In this document: in pieces, positions 5,870 through 12,872 of the stretch | How positions within the stretch are numbered: the first letter of the stretch is position 1 | Layout of the letters: every line of letters starts with the position of its first letter | Source of the DNA: JAXHUH01 sp034211175 | GTDB taxonomy: Bacteria > Actinomycetota > Acidimicrobiia > Acidimicrobiales > CAIXPF01 | NCBI GenBank assembly: GCA_034211175.1 | Contig: JAXHUH010000256.1 | Span: forward strand, 1 to 15,560 | DNA: 15,560 bases | Direction: 5' to 3' | Notes under the pieces: generated by a model | The model's input: the letters and a program-made list of their open reading frames with translations, nothing else | The model's database searches: none | Told to the model about the DNA's origin: nothing | Program-made: the position numbers and the translations under genes

Positions 5870-6430
5870 TCAGGCCGCGTCGCCGCCGGTGTCGACCGCG
5901 TCGATGACGCGGCGGGCGATCGCCCCGAGCGCGACCCCGACGATGGCGCCGCCGACGACGTCGGACGCATGGTGGATCCGCACGTGGACCCGGCTGGCCG
6001 ACACGATCACCGCCAGGCCGTACACGAGGGGTCGGGGCCACGACCGCGACAGCACCGCGGCGGCCGTGAACGCCGAGCTGGCATGGCCGCTCGGGAAGCT
6101 GGTCGTCTTCGGCTGGCGCAGCCGACGCGGTCGCTCCTGCTCCCACACCGGCCGTTGCCGGCTGAACAGGCGCTTGATGCCCTGGTTCACGATCGCCGAC
6201 TCGACGCCCAGCGTCGCCGAAAGCTCGATCGCCTCGCGGCGCCGCCGGTCGGAGAACGGTGCGGCCGACCAGCCGACGAGGTGCCACAGCAGGCTGAAGT
6301 CCCCGAGCTCCGACGCCGTGTAGAGGAGCCGATCGGCGGCCCGGACGCCGCGGAGGCGGTCGAAGCGGCGGTCGACGTACGCGTCGAAGCGGCGCACGCC
6401 GGGCGCGAGCGCCCGGATGTGGATCCTCAT
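5870..6430 (-). CDS. PAP2-family phosphatase
   Basis: A 186-aa acid phosphatase of the PAP2/vanadium-haloperoxidase family (PF01569). All three signature motifs are intact: KX6RP (Lys86 to Arg93-Pro94), PSGH (113-116, catalytic His116) and SRX5HX3D (Ser146-Arg147, nucleophile His153, Asp157). Family members remove phosphate from lipid phosphates such as phosphatidic acid, phosphatidylglycerol phosphate or undecaprenyl pyrophosphate at the membrane. Hydrophobic segments occur around 43-56, 117-126, 136-146 and 158-172; membrane topology is weaker than in classical six-helix members, and the N-terminus is strongly basic. The start ATG (6430-6428) overlaps the TGA of the upstream hydrolase as ATGA, so the two are translationally coupled. 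The lipid substrate cannot be told from sequence. Confidence 0.88.
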   Translation of the reverse strand: MRIHIRALAPGVRRFDAYVDRRFDRLRGVRAADRLLYTASELGDFSLLWHLVGWSAAPFSDRRRREAIELSATLGVESAIVNQGIKRLFSRQRPVWEQERPRRLRQPKTTSFPSGHASSAFTAAAVLSRSWPRPLVYGLAVIVSASRVHVRIHHASDVVGGAIVGVALGAIARRVIDAVDTGGDAA

Positions 6431-7275
6431 CGGGCCTCGCCGACCCGCACCAGGTGCTCGGCGACCGCGGCGCTGATCTCCGCCGGGGCCTCCATCGGCC
6501 CGAAGTGGCCGAGATGGGGGAACGGCACGCCCCGGCCCCGGGGCAGGCGCTCGACGACCTCCGGTGCGAGCATCGCCGGCCCCGGATCGGTCGTGCGCCC
6601 GTAGCCGACCGAGACGACGCAGCCGATCTCGCCGAGGCGCTCGAACGCACCGTGGTGCTGGCCGGCCTCGTAGAGCCTCGCCTCGTCGTCGGGGCGGCAC
6701 CGCAGCTCGACCGACCCGTCGGCCAGCTCACGGAAGCCGCCCGTGAGGTAGCCGCGCAGCGCCTCGGGGGTGAACCCGCCGAGTGGCGGCTTGCCCGAGA
6801 AGTTGGCGATGGCGTCGTCGATGCTCGCGAACGTGGTGCGGCGCCGCCGGGTCGCCCCGATCAGGCGGTCCACCCCCTCCCGGGGTGCGCCGACCGGTGA
6901 CACGACCGGCTCGTAGCACCACAGCGAGTGGAACGTGCCCGGCCGGGCGAGCTCGGCCAACAGCAGCGCCGCACCCCCCATCGAGTGGCCGAACGCGTCG
7001 ACGTCGTCGAGGCCGAGGTGGTCGACGCAGGCGAGGAGATCCTCGGCGACGCGGCGCCAGTCGAGGTCGGCGTCGGGCGGTGTCACCGACGAGCCGTGGC
7101 CCCGCACGTCGGGGGCCACGCAGCGCAGCGAGCCCCGGGAGGCGAGGTCGGAGGCCAGCGGTGCGAGCACGTGGGCGCAGAACCCGGTGGCGTGGGCGAC
7201 GAGCAGCGGTCGTCCGCTGCCGCCGAGCTCCCACAGCGCCACGCGCACCCCGCCGGACGAGTCGACCAGTTCCAT
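6427..7275 (-). CDS. Alpha/beta-hydrolase fold enzyme
   Basis: A 282-aa alpha/beta hydrolase of normal length (PF00561/PF12697 type). Visible elements are the oxyanion-region LLVAHATGFCAHV (24-36), the DVRGHGSS strand-turn (56-63), the nucleophile elbow GHSMGG (96-101, Ser98), a candidate acid Asp230 (GYGRTTDP), and the catalytic His in HLGHFGPME (His257). It is cytoplasmic, with no signal peptide. A cap domain of about residues 130-200 contains IDDAIANFSGKPPLGGF. The substrate is unknown; the family includes esterases, epoxide hydrolases and lipases. ATG 7275 is preceded by AGGA on the minus strand. The stop overlaps the PAP2 start (ATGA), suggesting joint expression and perhaps consecutive steps on a lipid or ester. 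Confidence 0.87.
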   Translation of the reverse strand: MELVDSSGGVRVALWELGGSGRPLLVAHATGFCAHVLAPLASDLASRGSLRCVAPDVRGHGSSVTPPDADLDWRRVAEDLLACVDHLGLDDVDAFGHSMGGAALLLAELARPGTFHSLWCYEPVVSPVGAPREGVDRLIGATRRRRTTFASIDDAIANFSGKPPLGGFTPEALRGYLTGGFRELADGSVELRCRPDDEARLYEAGQHHGAFERLGEIGCVVSVGYGRTTDPGPAMLAPEVVERLPRGRGVPFPHLGHFGPMEAPAEISAAVAEHLVRVGEAR

Positions 7276-7395
7276 CGGGCCATCCTGCCACGGGTGGCGC
7301 GGGCCACCGGGAGTGCGCCAGTACGATCCCGGGGGTGGAGGACCGGGTCGCCCGTCCGCCCTCCCGTCCGTCGGACCACGGGCCCGGAGGTTCGC
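7276..7395. promoter_or_regulatory. Divergent control region between hydrolase (-) and SnoaL-like gene (+)
   Basis: If the SnoaL-like gene begins near 7396, 120 bases separate it from the divergent hydrolase. They contain a 6-bp inverted repeat GGTGGC-GCGG-GCCACC (7293-7308) and a TACGAT hexamer on the plus strand (7322-7327), seven bases before a GTG at 7335. TACGAT is a plausible -10 element for rightward transcription. Confidence 0.35.
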
Positions 7396-7776
7396 ATCCC
7401 GCTCGACGTCGACACGCTGCTCGCCGCCAACCAGGCGTACTACGACGCCTTCGAGGCCGCCGACCTCGACGCCATGTCGGACGTGTGGGAGCACAGCGAG
7501 CGCGTCGTGTGCACGCATCCGGGCTGGTCGACGCTGCGCGGCTGGGCGTCCGTGACCGCGTCGTGGGTGGCGATCTTCGGTGCGTCCCAGCGCCTCCAGT
7601 TCATCCTGACCGAGCCGCTGCCCGAGATCGTCGGCGAGGTCGGCTGGGTGAGCGTCAACGAGAACGTCCTCGGTGCGGCGGACGGCACGACGATCGCCGC
7701 GCTCAACGTCTTCGTGCACCACGACGACCGATGGGCGATGGTGGCCCATCACGCCGGCCAGGTCGTCGGGTCGTGA
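7294..7776 (+). CDS. SnoaL/NTF2-like domain protein (start uncertain)
   Basis: The conserved part is 126-128 aa, the normal size of SnoaL_3/NTF2-like proteins. It runs from DTLLAANQAYYDAFEAADLDAM through VCTHPGW, then ASWVAIFGA, and a closing sheet with NVFVHHDDRWAMVAHHAG. The VCTHPG and VAHHAG segments are typical of the subgroup. The fold is a small cone-shaped barrel used as an enzyme or binding module; no function follows from sequence. The only canonical in-frame start is GTG 7294, which adds a 34-residue Arg/Pro-rich tail without family character. A GGAGG (7386-7390) stands five bases before an in-frame ATC (7396) exactly where homology begins, and a leaderless-looking GTG 7335 is out of frame. 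The stop overlaps the lipoprotein GTG as GTGA. Confidence 0.75.
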   Translation: MARATGSAPVRSRGWRTGSPVRPPVRRTTGPEVRIPLDVDTLLAANQAYYDAFEAADLDAMSDVWEHSERVVCTHPGWSTLRGWASVTASWVAIFGASQRLQFILTEPLPEIVGEVGWVSVNENVLGAADGTTIAALNVFVHHDDRWAMVAHHAGQVVGS

Positions 7777-8483
7777 CCCGGGCCCGGACGGCCGTGGGCG
7801 TCCTCGCCCTGCTGGTCGCCGGGTGCACCGACCTGTCGCCGAGCGTGGAGCCGTCGGGCGACGGCGGTGATGGCGGCGGGGGAGACACCACCGTGCGGGG
7901 CGACAACCCGGTGCTCACGCCCGTCGACCCCGGCGAGGCCGAGGTCCTGGCGCCGTCCGAGCTGTGCGTCGTCGGGGAGGACTCCGACGTCCTCGCGTGC
8001 GAGACCAGCGACATCGGCCCCGAGCTCGTCGGCTGGCGCCTGTGGGACGACGTCGCCGGCGTCCGGCGCTTCGAGGTGTTCCGCAACGCCGGCACCGGCG
8101 GCATGCAGATGTACCTGGTCGCCCGGGACCCCGAGGGCGACTGGACCGACGTGAAGGTGAACCAGGCCGAGGTCACCGGTGACGACGCGGACGAGCTCCT
8201 CGTGGGGTTCCGCACGAGCGACGGTGACATCCTCCAGCTCGACATCGTCGACTTCGGCCACGGCCAGCTCACCCACCGCGAGCTCGAGGGTGGGGCGGCC
8301 CGGGCGGTGCGAGACGGCATCGAGACGTGGTCGGGCCGCTACGTGGGCTCCGACGAGCTGTGCTGCCCCTCGGAGTTCGACTACGAGTTCCTCCAGTACG
8401 ACGACTCCGACAACGTCGAGTCGTGGTTCATCGCCGACTCCGGCGTCGTCTCCGCCCGCCAGGTGCCCGACACCGAGCTGTGA
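7773..8483 (+). CDS. Secreted lipoprotein of unknown function
   Basis: A 236-aa protein starting at GTG 7773, which overlaps the SnoaL-like stop (GTGA). A short basic start and hydrophobic core end in the lipobox VAGC (Cys18), so the mature protein is probably lipid-anchored outside the membrane. A Gly/Asp-rich spacer (about 26-45) precedes a compact domain from about 60. That domain has VTGDDADELLVGF (134-146), reminiscent of the Asp-rich start of LppP/LprE-type or FG-GAP-like lipoproteins, and a late pair SDELCCPSEFDYEFLQY (193-209). Four cysteines (65, 76, 197, 198) could form two disulfides. Exact family is uncertain. Coupling to the cytoplasmic SnoaL-like protein suggests joint expression, not necessarily joint action. 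Confidence 0.75.
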   Translation: MTRARTAVGVLALLVAGCTDLSPSVEPSGDGGDGGGGDTTVRGDNPVLTPVDPGEAEVLAPSELCVVGEDSDVLACETSDIGPELVGWRLWDDVAGVRRFEVFRNAGTGGMQMYLVARDPEGDWTDVKVNQAEVTGDDADELLVGFRTSDGDILQLDIVDFGHGQLTHRELEGGAARAVRDGIETWSGRYVGSDELCCPSEFDYEFLQYDDSDNVESWFIADSGVVSARQVPDTEL

Positions 8484-8484
8484 G

Positions 8485-8509
8485 GGCGCCGCCCCGGTGG
8501 GGCGGCGCC
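8485..8509 (+). terminator. Strong stem-loop terminator after the lipoprotein gene
   Basis: GGCGCCGCCCC (8485-8495) and GGGGCGGCGCC (8499-8509) form a perfect 11-bp all-G/C stem with a three-base loop, starting two bases after the stop codon. No T-tract follows. Confidence 0.75.
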
Positions 8510-8535
8510 GCAAGCGCAATCCGCCCGGGAACGGC

Positions 8536-8566
8536 GACGACCCCGACCGGGTCGGTCGGGGTCGTC
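8536..8566. terminator. Second stem-loop, probably bidirectional terminator
   Basis: GACGACCCCGACC (8536-8548) and GGTCGGGGTCGTC (8554-8566) form a perfect 13-bp stem with a five-base loop. It lies in the convergent gap between the lipoprotein and the LPXTG-protein genes and could stop transcription from both sides. Confidence 0.7.
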
Positions 8567-8589
8567 ATCGGGACCGTCAGCTCGTTGTG

Positions 8590-8630
8590 CCCGGCCGCCC
8601 GTCGGCTGCGGGAAGGGGCGGTCGGCCGGG
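8590..8630 (-). terminator. Third inverted repeat beside the LPXTG-protein stop
   Basis: CCCGGCCG (8590-8597) pairs with CGGCCGGG (8623-8630), with a GC-rich interior that can add further pairs. It begins six bases beyond the stop of the minus-strand LPXTG gene, as expected for its terminator. Confidence 0.5.
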
Positions 8631-8636
8631 AACGGG

Positions 8637-9623
8637 TCAGGCCGTGCGGATCCGCCGCGAGATCGTCAGCGCACCGAGGCCTGCGGCCAGCAGCACGAGA
8701 CCGCCACCCACGAGGGGCGTGGTCGAGGCGCCGGTGCGGGGCAGCGTCGGGTTGGTGACGTTGTTCGAGAGGACCTCGGTGTCGTCGTTGTCGTCCTCGA
8801 CCTCGGCCGGGGCCTCGGTCGTGGTCGTGGTCGGCGCCGGGACCGTCGTGGCCGGGGCCTCGACGCCCTCGTCACCCTCGTCCCCGACGTCGGGGGTCGT
8901 GGTCGTCGGAGGTGCCGTCGTGGTCGTCGGAGGCGCCGTCGTGGTCGTCGTCGGGTTGCGGTCCTCGCCGACGCAGTCCTCGCCGAAGTGCTTGGCCGAC
9001 ACGAGGTTGTTGGGGCCGTGCGCCTCGCCGAACACGTTCTGGCGGGTCACGTCGGTGTAGAAGCTGCCGTCGATGCCGATGATGCCCAGGGGCTGGCCCA
9101 GGAAGGCGTCGACCTGCACGGCGCAGGTCTCCTCGGCCGTCGGGATGACCGCGGACAGGGAGTACGAGCCGCCCTCGGTGACGCAGGCCGGCCCGGAGAC
9201 ACCGCAGGACTCCCAGCCGATCAGGTACTCGTTCTCGCTCGGGTTGAACTGGGCCGTGACCGACTCGTAGGTGGCGAGGCCGACGTCGATGAGGGGGTTG
9301 CCCTCGGCGTCGGTGCAGCCGTCGGCGAAGCCGTCCCAGTTCATGACGACGGTGTCGCCGAAGGACAGGGTCAGGCTCCACAGCTCGGGACCGGTCTGGC
9401 CCGTGGTGAGGTTGGTGAAGGACTCGCCGACGAGGGCCTCGGGCCCGTCGGGGCAGTCCTCGGGGTGGGCGGCGGTCGGGTAGGACGCGAAGTCCTCCGT
9501 CACCACCGCCGGCTCGGCACCCGCGGGCACCGTCATGAGCACGAGTCCGGCCACGAGGGACACGAGGGCGGCGAGTGCCGGCCACATCCCGACTCGGCTC
9601 GTTCGATCAGTCTTGGACGTCAT
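8637..9623 (-). CDS. LPXTG cell-wall-anchored surface protein
   Basis: A 328-aa secreted protein. It has a signal peptide of about 36 residues (hydrophobic core 14-31, likely cleavage after AGA36) and an extracellular domain of about 37-220 with six cysteines (57, 103, 140, 147, 167, 217). A Thr/Pro linker (225-243 and 265-269) is followed by a complete sorting signal: LPRTG (294-298), a hydrophobic helix (about 304-321) and a positive tail SRRIRTA. Sortase would cut between Thr and Gly and attach the protein to peptidoglycan; no sortase gene is in the window. I do not recognise the extracellular domain; its Gly/Asp/Tyr-rich beta-like pattern suggests a sandwich fold. ATG 9623 is supported by GGAG seven bases upstream and by the signal peptide. 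Confidence 0.88.
   Translation of the reverse strand: MTSKTDRTSRVGMWPALAALVSLVAGLVLMTVPAGAEPAVVTEDFASYPTAAHPEDCPDGPEALVGESFTNLTTGQTGPELWSLTLSFGDTVVMNWDGFADGCTDAEGNPLIDVGLATYESVTAQFNPSENEYLIGWESCGVSGPACVTEGGSYSLSAVIPTAEETCAVQVDAFLGQPLGIIGIDGSFYTDVTRQNVFGEAHGPNNLVSAKHFGEDCVGEDRNPTTTTTAPPTTTTAPPTTTTPDVGDEGDEGVEAPATTVPAPTTTTTEAPAEVEDDNDDTEVLSNNVTNPTLPRTGASTTPLVGGGLVLLAAGLGALTISRRIRTA
8817..8951 (-). repeat. Thr/Pro-codon repeat tract of the LPXTG protein
   Basis: Runs of four or five threonines separated by APP (residues 225-243), then a second five-threonine run (265-269), form the wall-spanning linker. The DNA is a degenerate GTC/GTG triplet repeat on the plus strand. Confidence 0.8.
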
Positions 9624-9664
9624 GGGTCAACTCCATCGATCCCGGAAGGTTCCCGCTGCCAGTC

Positions 9665-9692
9665 AGCGTAGGGCCCTTGCCCTAGAAGTCGA
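9665..9692 (-). promoter_or_regulatory. Candidate promoter with embedded operator for the LPXTG gene
   Basis: On the minus strand TCGACT (9692-9687), a 16-base spacer and TACGCT (9670-9665) form a plausible -35/-10 pair, predicting a leader of about 35 bases that carries the GGAG. A 16-bp inverted repeat, TAGGGC-four bases-GCCCTA (9669-9684), fills the spacer, a position where a repressor or spacer-bending activator would act. Confidence 0.4.
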
Positions 9693-9776
9693 TGGGTGAA
9701 ACCCCCCTTTGATCGTTACAAGTAGGGGGAGATCTTTACGGTTGGTTTTCTGTTCCGACCGCAGTGAAATGTGCCG

Positions 9777-9807
9777 TGCGGTTCATCGTTATGACCCATG
9801 CGGTTCA
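9777..9807. promoter_or_regulatory. Pair of 9-bp direct repeats spaced two helical turns
   Basis: TGCGGTTCA occurs at 9777-9785 and again at 9799-9807, exactly 22 bp apart, in the less GC-rich gap between the LPXTG gene and the acyl-CoA synthetase stop. The spacing places both copies on the same DNA face, as for a dimeric activator site. It is about 110 bp upstream of the candidate LPXTG promoter. Confidence 0.3.
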
Positions 9808-9823
9808 GTCTCACGTGCTCGTC

Positions 9824-9839
9824 GTCACGGCGCTGTGAC
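9824..9839 (-). terminator. Small stem-loop after the acyl-CoA synthetase gene
   Basis: GTCAC (9824-9828) and GTGAC (9835-9839) pair across a six-base loop, about 33 bases beyond the acyl-CoA synthetase stop on the minus strand. It is short and lacks a T-tract, so it is only a weak terminator candidate. Confidence 0.3.
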
Positions 9840-9872
9840 CTGCGACAACGAGGGTCGAGACCCCTGATCCGA

Positions 9873-11483
9873 TCACGTCGCCCCGACGGCGTCGGAGGCA
9901 AAAGTGCGCAGGCGCTTGTAGTCCACCTTGGCGTTCGGAGCCCTACCGATCGTGTCAATCGTGACGACGTTGCGTGGCGCTTTGTAGTGAGCGAGTCGTT
10001 CCTTGACGAACGCGATGAGCGCGTCGCCATCGACGGAACGACCGCCGAGGGGCTCCACGACGGCCGTGATCGCCTCCCCGAAGCGGTCGTCGGGGACGCC
10101 GACGACCACGGCGTCCGCCACGTCGGGGTGCTCCTTCAGCACCTCCTCCACCTCTTCGGGGAAGACCTTCTCCCCGCCGGTGTTGATGCAGACCGACCCG
10201 CGGCCGAGCAGGGTCAGCGTGCCGTCGGCCTCGACGAGGGCGTAGTCGCCCGGGATCGAGTAGCGGGCGCCCTCGATCGTCACGAACGTCGCGGCCGACT
10301 TCTCCGGGTCCTTGTAGTAGCCGACGGGCTGGAACCCCTTGACGGCCACGCGGCCCGCCTGCCCCGAACCCGGCGCCACGTCGCGACCGGCGTCGTCGAT
10401 CACCCGGGCGTTGTCGCCGAGGCGGAACCGCGCCGTCTGCGCGGCGGACGCCGCGGTCGACACCGACTCGCCCATGCCGAGCGCCTCGGAGGAGGAGAAG
10501 GTGTCGACGAGGCGCAGCTTCGGGTTGTGGCGCAGCAGGCCCTGCTTGGTGGCCTCGGACCACATGACCCCCGAGGACTGCAGCACCTGGAGGTTGGAGA
10601 TGTCCCAGCGGTCGGGCTCGGCGTCGAGGGCGGCGAGCATCGGCTTGGCGAACGTGTCCCCGACGATGGCGGAGACGTTGACCGCCTCACGCTCGTAGGT
10701 GTCGAGCAGCTCGACGATGTCGAGGTGGCGGCCGGCAAGCAGCGCGACCCGCCCGCCGGTGCTGAGGACCGACAGCGCACTGAACAGGCCGGTGCCGTGC
10801 ATGAGCGGGCAGGCCGGCAGCCCGACCTTGCCGGGCCGGGTGATGCGGGCGCGGTAGGCGTCCATGTCGGCCTCGCCGCGGAAGAAGCTGCTCGAGCCCA
10901 TGAGGCCCCGCACCAGGTCGTCCTGGCGCCACATCACGCCCTTGGGCATGCCGGTGGTCCCACCGGTGTAGAGCATGATGATGTCGTCGGCGCCACGGCC
11001 CCACGGGGCGACCACCGGCCCGTCCGCCGGCGTCGCGATCGCGTCGGCGTGGTCGACGGCCCAGTCGGGGCACGGGCCCGAGCCGTCGTCGACCCAGTAC
11101 CAGACCTTCACCCCGGGTACCCGCTCGCGCACGCGCTCGACCCGCTCGGCGAACGCCCCGTGGAACACGACGGCGACCGCGTCGGCGTTGTCCCACAGGT
11201 AGACGAGCTCGTCGTCGGCGTAGCGGTAGTTGGTGTTGACCGGCACGAGCCCGGCCTTGCACGCGGCGTAGCAGCTCTCGAGGTACTCGGGGCAGTTGTA
11301 GAGGTAGAGCGCGACCTTGTCCTGGGCGGCGAGGTCGTGGCCGAGCAGGTGCTGGGCGAGCCCGTCGGCCCGCCGGTCGAGCTCGGCCCACGTCACACGG
11401 TTGTCGCCCTGGACGAGCGCGGTCGCCTCGGGCAGGTTGGCGGCGGCGATCTCCCACATCGTGGCGTAGTTCCAGGCCGGCAT
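9873..11483 (-). CDS. Acyl-CoA synthetase / AMP-dependent fatty-acid ligase (FadD-like)
   Basis: A 536-aa ANL-superfamily enzyme that would activate a carboxylic acid with ATP and join it to coenzyme A. Core motifs are all present: P-loop YTGGTTGMPKG (172-182), the adenine-binding SSEALGMG (331-338), PGDYALV with the ribose-binding Asp413, hinge/A8 LLGRGSVCINTGGEKVFPEEVE split over 425-446, and A10 NAKVDYK with the catalytic lysine (Lys519). The N-terminal MPAWNYATMWEIAAANLP is typical of actinobacterial FadD-like proteins of this length. ATG 11483 fits homology; a GTG two codons upstream is an alternative. It diverges from a TesB-type thioesterase, which fits a role in fatty-acid or CoA-ester turnover. 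The acyl substrate is unknown; a medium/long-chain or unusual acid is possible. Confidence 0.92.
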   Translation of the reverse strand: MPAWNYATMWEIAAANLPEATALVQGDNRVTWAELDRRADGLAQHLLGHDLAAQDKVALYLYNCPEYLESCYAACKAGLVPVNTNYRYADDELVYLWDNADAVAVVFHGAFAERVERVRERVPGVKVWYWVDDGSGPCPDWAVDHADAIATPADGPVVAPWGRGADDIIMLYTGGTTGMPKGVMWRQDDLVRGLMGSSSFFRGEADMDAYRARITRPGKVGLPACPLMHGTGLFSALSVLSTGGRVALLAGRHLDIVELLDTYEREAVNVSAIVGDTFAKPMLAALDAEPDRWDISNLQVLQSSGVMWSEATKQGLLRHNPKLRLVDTFSSSEALGMGESVSTAASAAQTARFRLGDNARVIDDAGRDVAPGSGQAGRVAVKGFQPVGYYKDPEKSAATFVTIEGARYSIPGDYALVEADGTLTLLGRGSVCINTGGEKVFPEEVEEVLKEHPDVADAVVVGVPDDRFGEAITAVVEPLGGRSVDGDALIAFVKERLAHYKAPRNVVTIDTIGRAPNAKVDYKRLRTFASDAVGAT

Positions 11484-11517
11484 CGTGACGCTTTCGCTCG
11501 ACTGCGGGGACAGCGGA

Positions 11518-11523
11518 ATCGTA
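11518..11523 (-). promoter_or_regulatory. Possible -10 element of the acyl-CoA synthetase gene
   Basis: TACGAT on the minus strand (11523-11518) lies 34 bases before ATG 11483. A TTGGGC stands 19 bases further upstream as a poor -35. The 158-bp divergent gap 11484-11641 must also carry the thioesterase promoter, for which I see no clear hexamers. Confidence 0.3.
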
Positions 11524-11641
11524 GGACCCTGCCGGGCGCGCAGCCCAAGGGGCCGCCATCGCCTTTGAGATGCGGTGTGTCGCGGTGGCAGCCTCGGACG
11601 ACCCAGCGTTCGAGCTGTCCCCTCCCCACGAGCAGGCACGG

Positions 11642-12544
11642 ATGACCGACCCCAACGAGACCGACGAACCGACCGGCGAGCGTGCCGGCCGCCCGCCGAT
11701 GCCCCGGGCCGGGATGGCTCCCACCGACGCCGGATCCGTCGAGCTGGTCGAGTGGCTGACCCTCGACCCGCTCGGCGGGGACGTCTTCCGCGGGCACAAC
11801 CCGCCGCGGGAGGGCCGGGTGTTCGGGGGCTCGGTCCTGGCCCACGCGCTCGGTGCCGCCCAGATGACGGTGGGGGCGTCCCGGGGCGGTTCGGTGCCGA
11901 CGGCCCATGCGCTCCACGGCCACTTCGTGGAGGGCGGCCTACCCGGTGAGCCGTCCGAGTACCGGGTCGAGCGGGTCCGCGACGGCGCGTCGTTCGCCAC
12001 CCGCCAGGTCACCGCGACCCAGGACGGTCGGGTGATCTTCGTGGCGTCGGTGTCGTTCCACGCCGACGAGGCGGGGCCCGACTGGCAGCTCGACGCGCCG
12101 GCCGACGTGCCCGACCCGTCGGAGTGCGAGCTCGGTCGCTACGCCTCGGACGTGGTCGAGGTGCGCGACGTCCCGTTCCGTCTCGGCACCGCCCGGCCCT
12201 ACGCCCGACGGATGTGGTTCCGGACCCGTCGGCCGCTGCCCGACGACCCGGCGATGTGGCAGCGGGTGATCGTGTTCGCGTCCGACCACGGCTCGACCCG
12301 GGCGGTCCGGACGCCGCACCGGGGCCTGCCCGGCCTCGCCCAGCGCCAGTCGGTCAGCCTCGACCACGCCATCTGGTTCCACCGCCCGGCCCGCCCCGAC
12401 GAGTGGATGCTGACCGAGGTCGCCCCGATCTCCACCGGCAACGGCCGCGGTCTCGCCACCGGCACGATCCACACCCGAACCGGCACTCTGGTCGCCACCT
12501 TCACCCAGGAGGCCCTCTTCCGCATCCCCCCAGACGCCACCTGA
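11642..12544 (+). CDS. Acyl-CoA thioesterase II (TesB-type, double hotdog)
   Basis: A 300-aa protein, close to the ~290 aa of TesB enzymes, which hydrolyse acyl-CoA to free acid and CoA in the cytoplasm. The first hotdog begins with RVFGGSVLAHALGAAQMTV (59-77). The second carries VFASDHGSTR (211-220) and SVSLDHAIWFHRP (237-249) and closes with GTLVATFTQEALFR (281-294). Compared with E. coli TesB (Asp204, Thr228, Gln278), the matching residues here by motif alignment are Asp215, Ser239 and Gln289; the Thr-to-Ser change is conservative. ATG 11642 is preferred over the upstream ATG 11570 because the family starts near here. An N-terminal tail of about 30 residues is low-complexity. Divergent from the acyl-CoA synthetase. 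Confidence 0.88.
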   Translation: MTDPNETDEPTGERAGRPPMPRAGMAPTDAGSVELVEWLTLDPLGGDVFRGHNPPREGRVFGGSVLAHALGAAQMTVGASRGGSVPTAHALHGHFVEGGLPGEPSEYRVERVRDGASFATRQVTATQDGRVIFVASVSFHADEAGPDWQLDAPADVPDPSECELGRYASDVVEVRDVPFRLGTARPYARRMWFRTRRPLPDDPAMWQRVIVFASDHGSTRAVRTPHRGLPGLAQRQSVSLDHAIWFHRPARPDEWMLTEVAPISTGNGRGLATGTIHTRTGTLVATFTQEALFRIPPDAT

Positions 12545-12680
12545 CCCGGGCCCGCCGCCGGATGGCCGAACCGGCCTACCGATCTGCGCCCACGACACCA
12601 CTTCTGTAGGCCAGTTCCCGGCACGCGCCCGAGACACGAAGCCCAACCTGACCTGCACCGAAGGGGGATCGGGGGGCGTG

Positions 12681-12764
12681 GCGAGCACCCAGCTCTGGCG
12701 GCTTCGAGGTCCGCTCCGGGCGCTGGCAGGTGCGTCGCGAGTGTCCAGCTCTGGCGAGCTTCGG
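12681..12764. repeat. Imperfect tandem pair with 56-bp period
   Basis: GCGAG, then CCAGCTCTGGCG, then GCTTCG recur at 12681-12706 and 12737-12763. CCAGCTCTGG is itself nearly palindromic (CCAG/CTGG), so each copy can form a small hairpin. Confidence 0.55.
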
Positions 12765-12872
12765 AACCAGTGCCAAGGGCCCGCCTGGCCGGAAGGCCCC
12801 GAGCGGAGCGGAAGACGAAACGGCCCTCCCGTCCGAGGCCTAAGGCCGAAGACAGGCGAGGCCAGCTCGAGG

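Noticed and set aside
9798..11645. 615-aa plus-strand open frame
   Set aside because: Antisense shadow of the acyl-CoA synthetase; His/Arg/Val-rich without domains.
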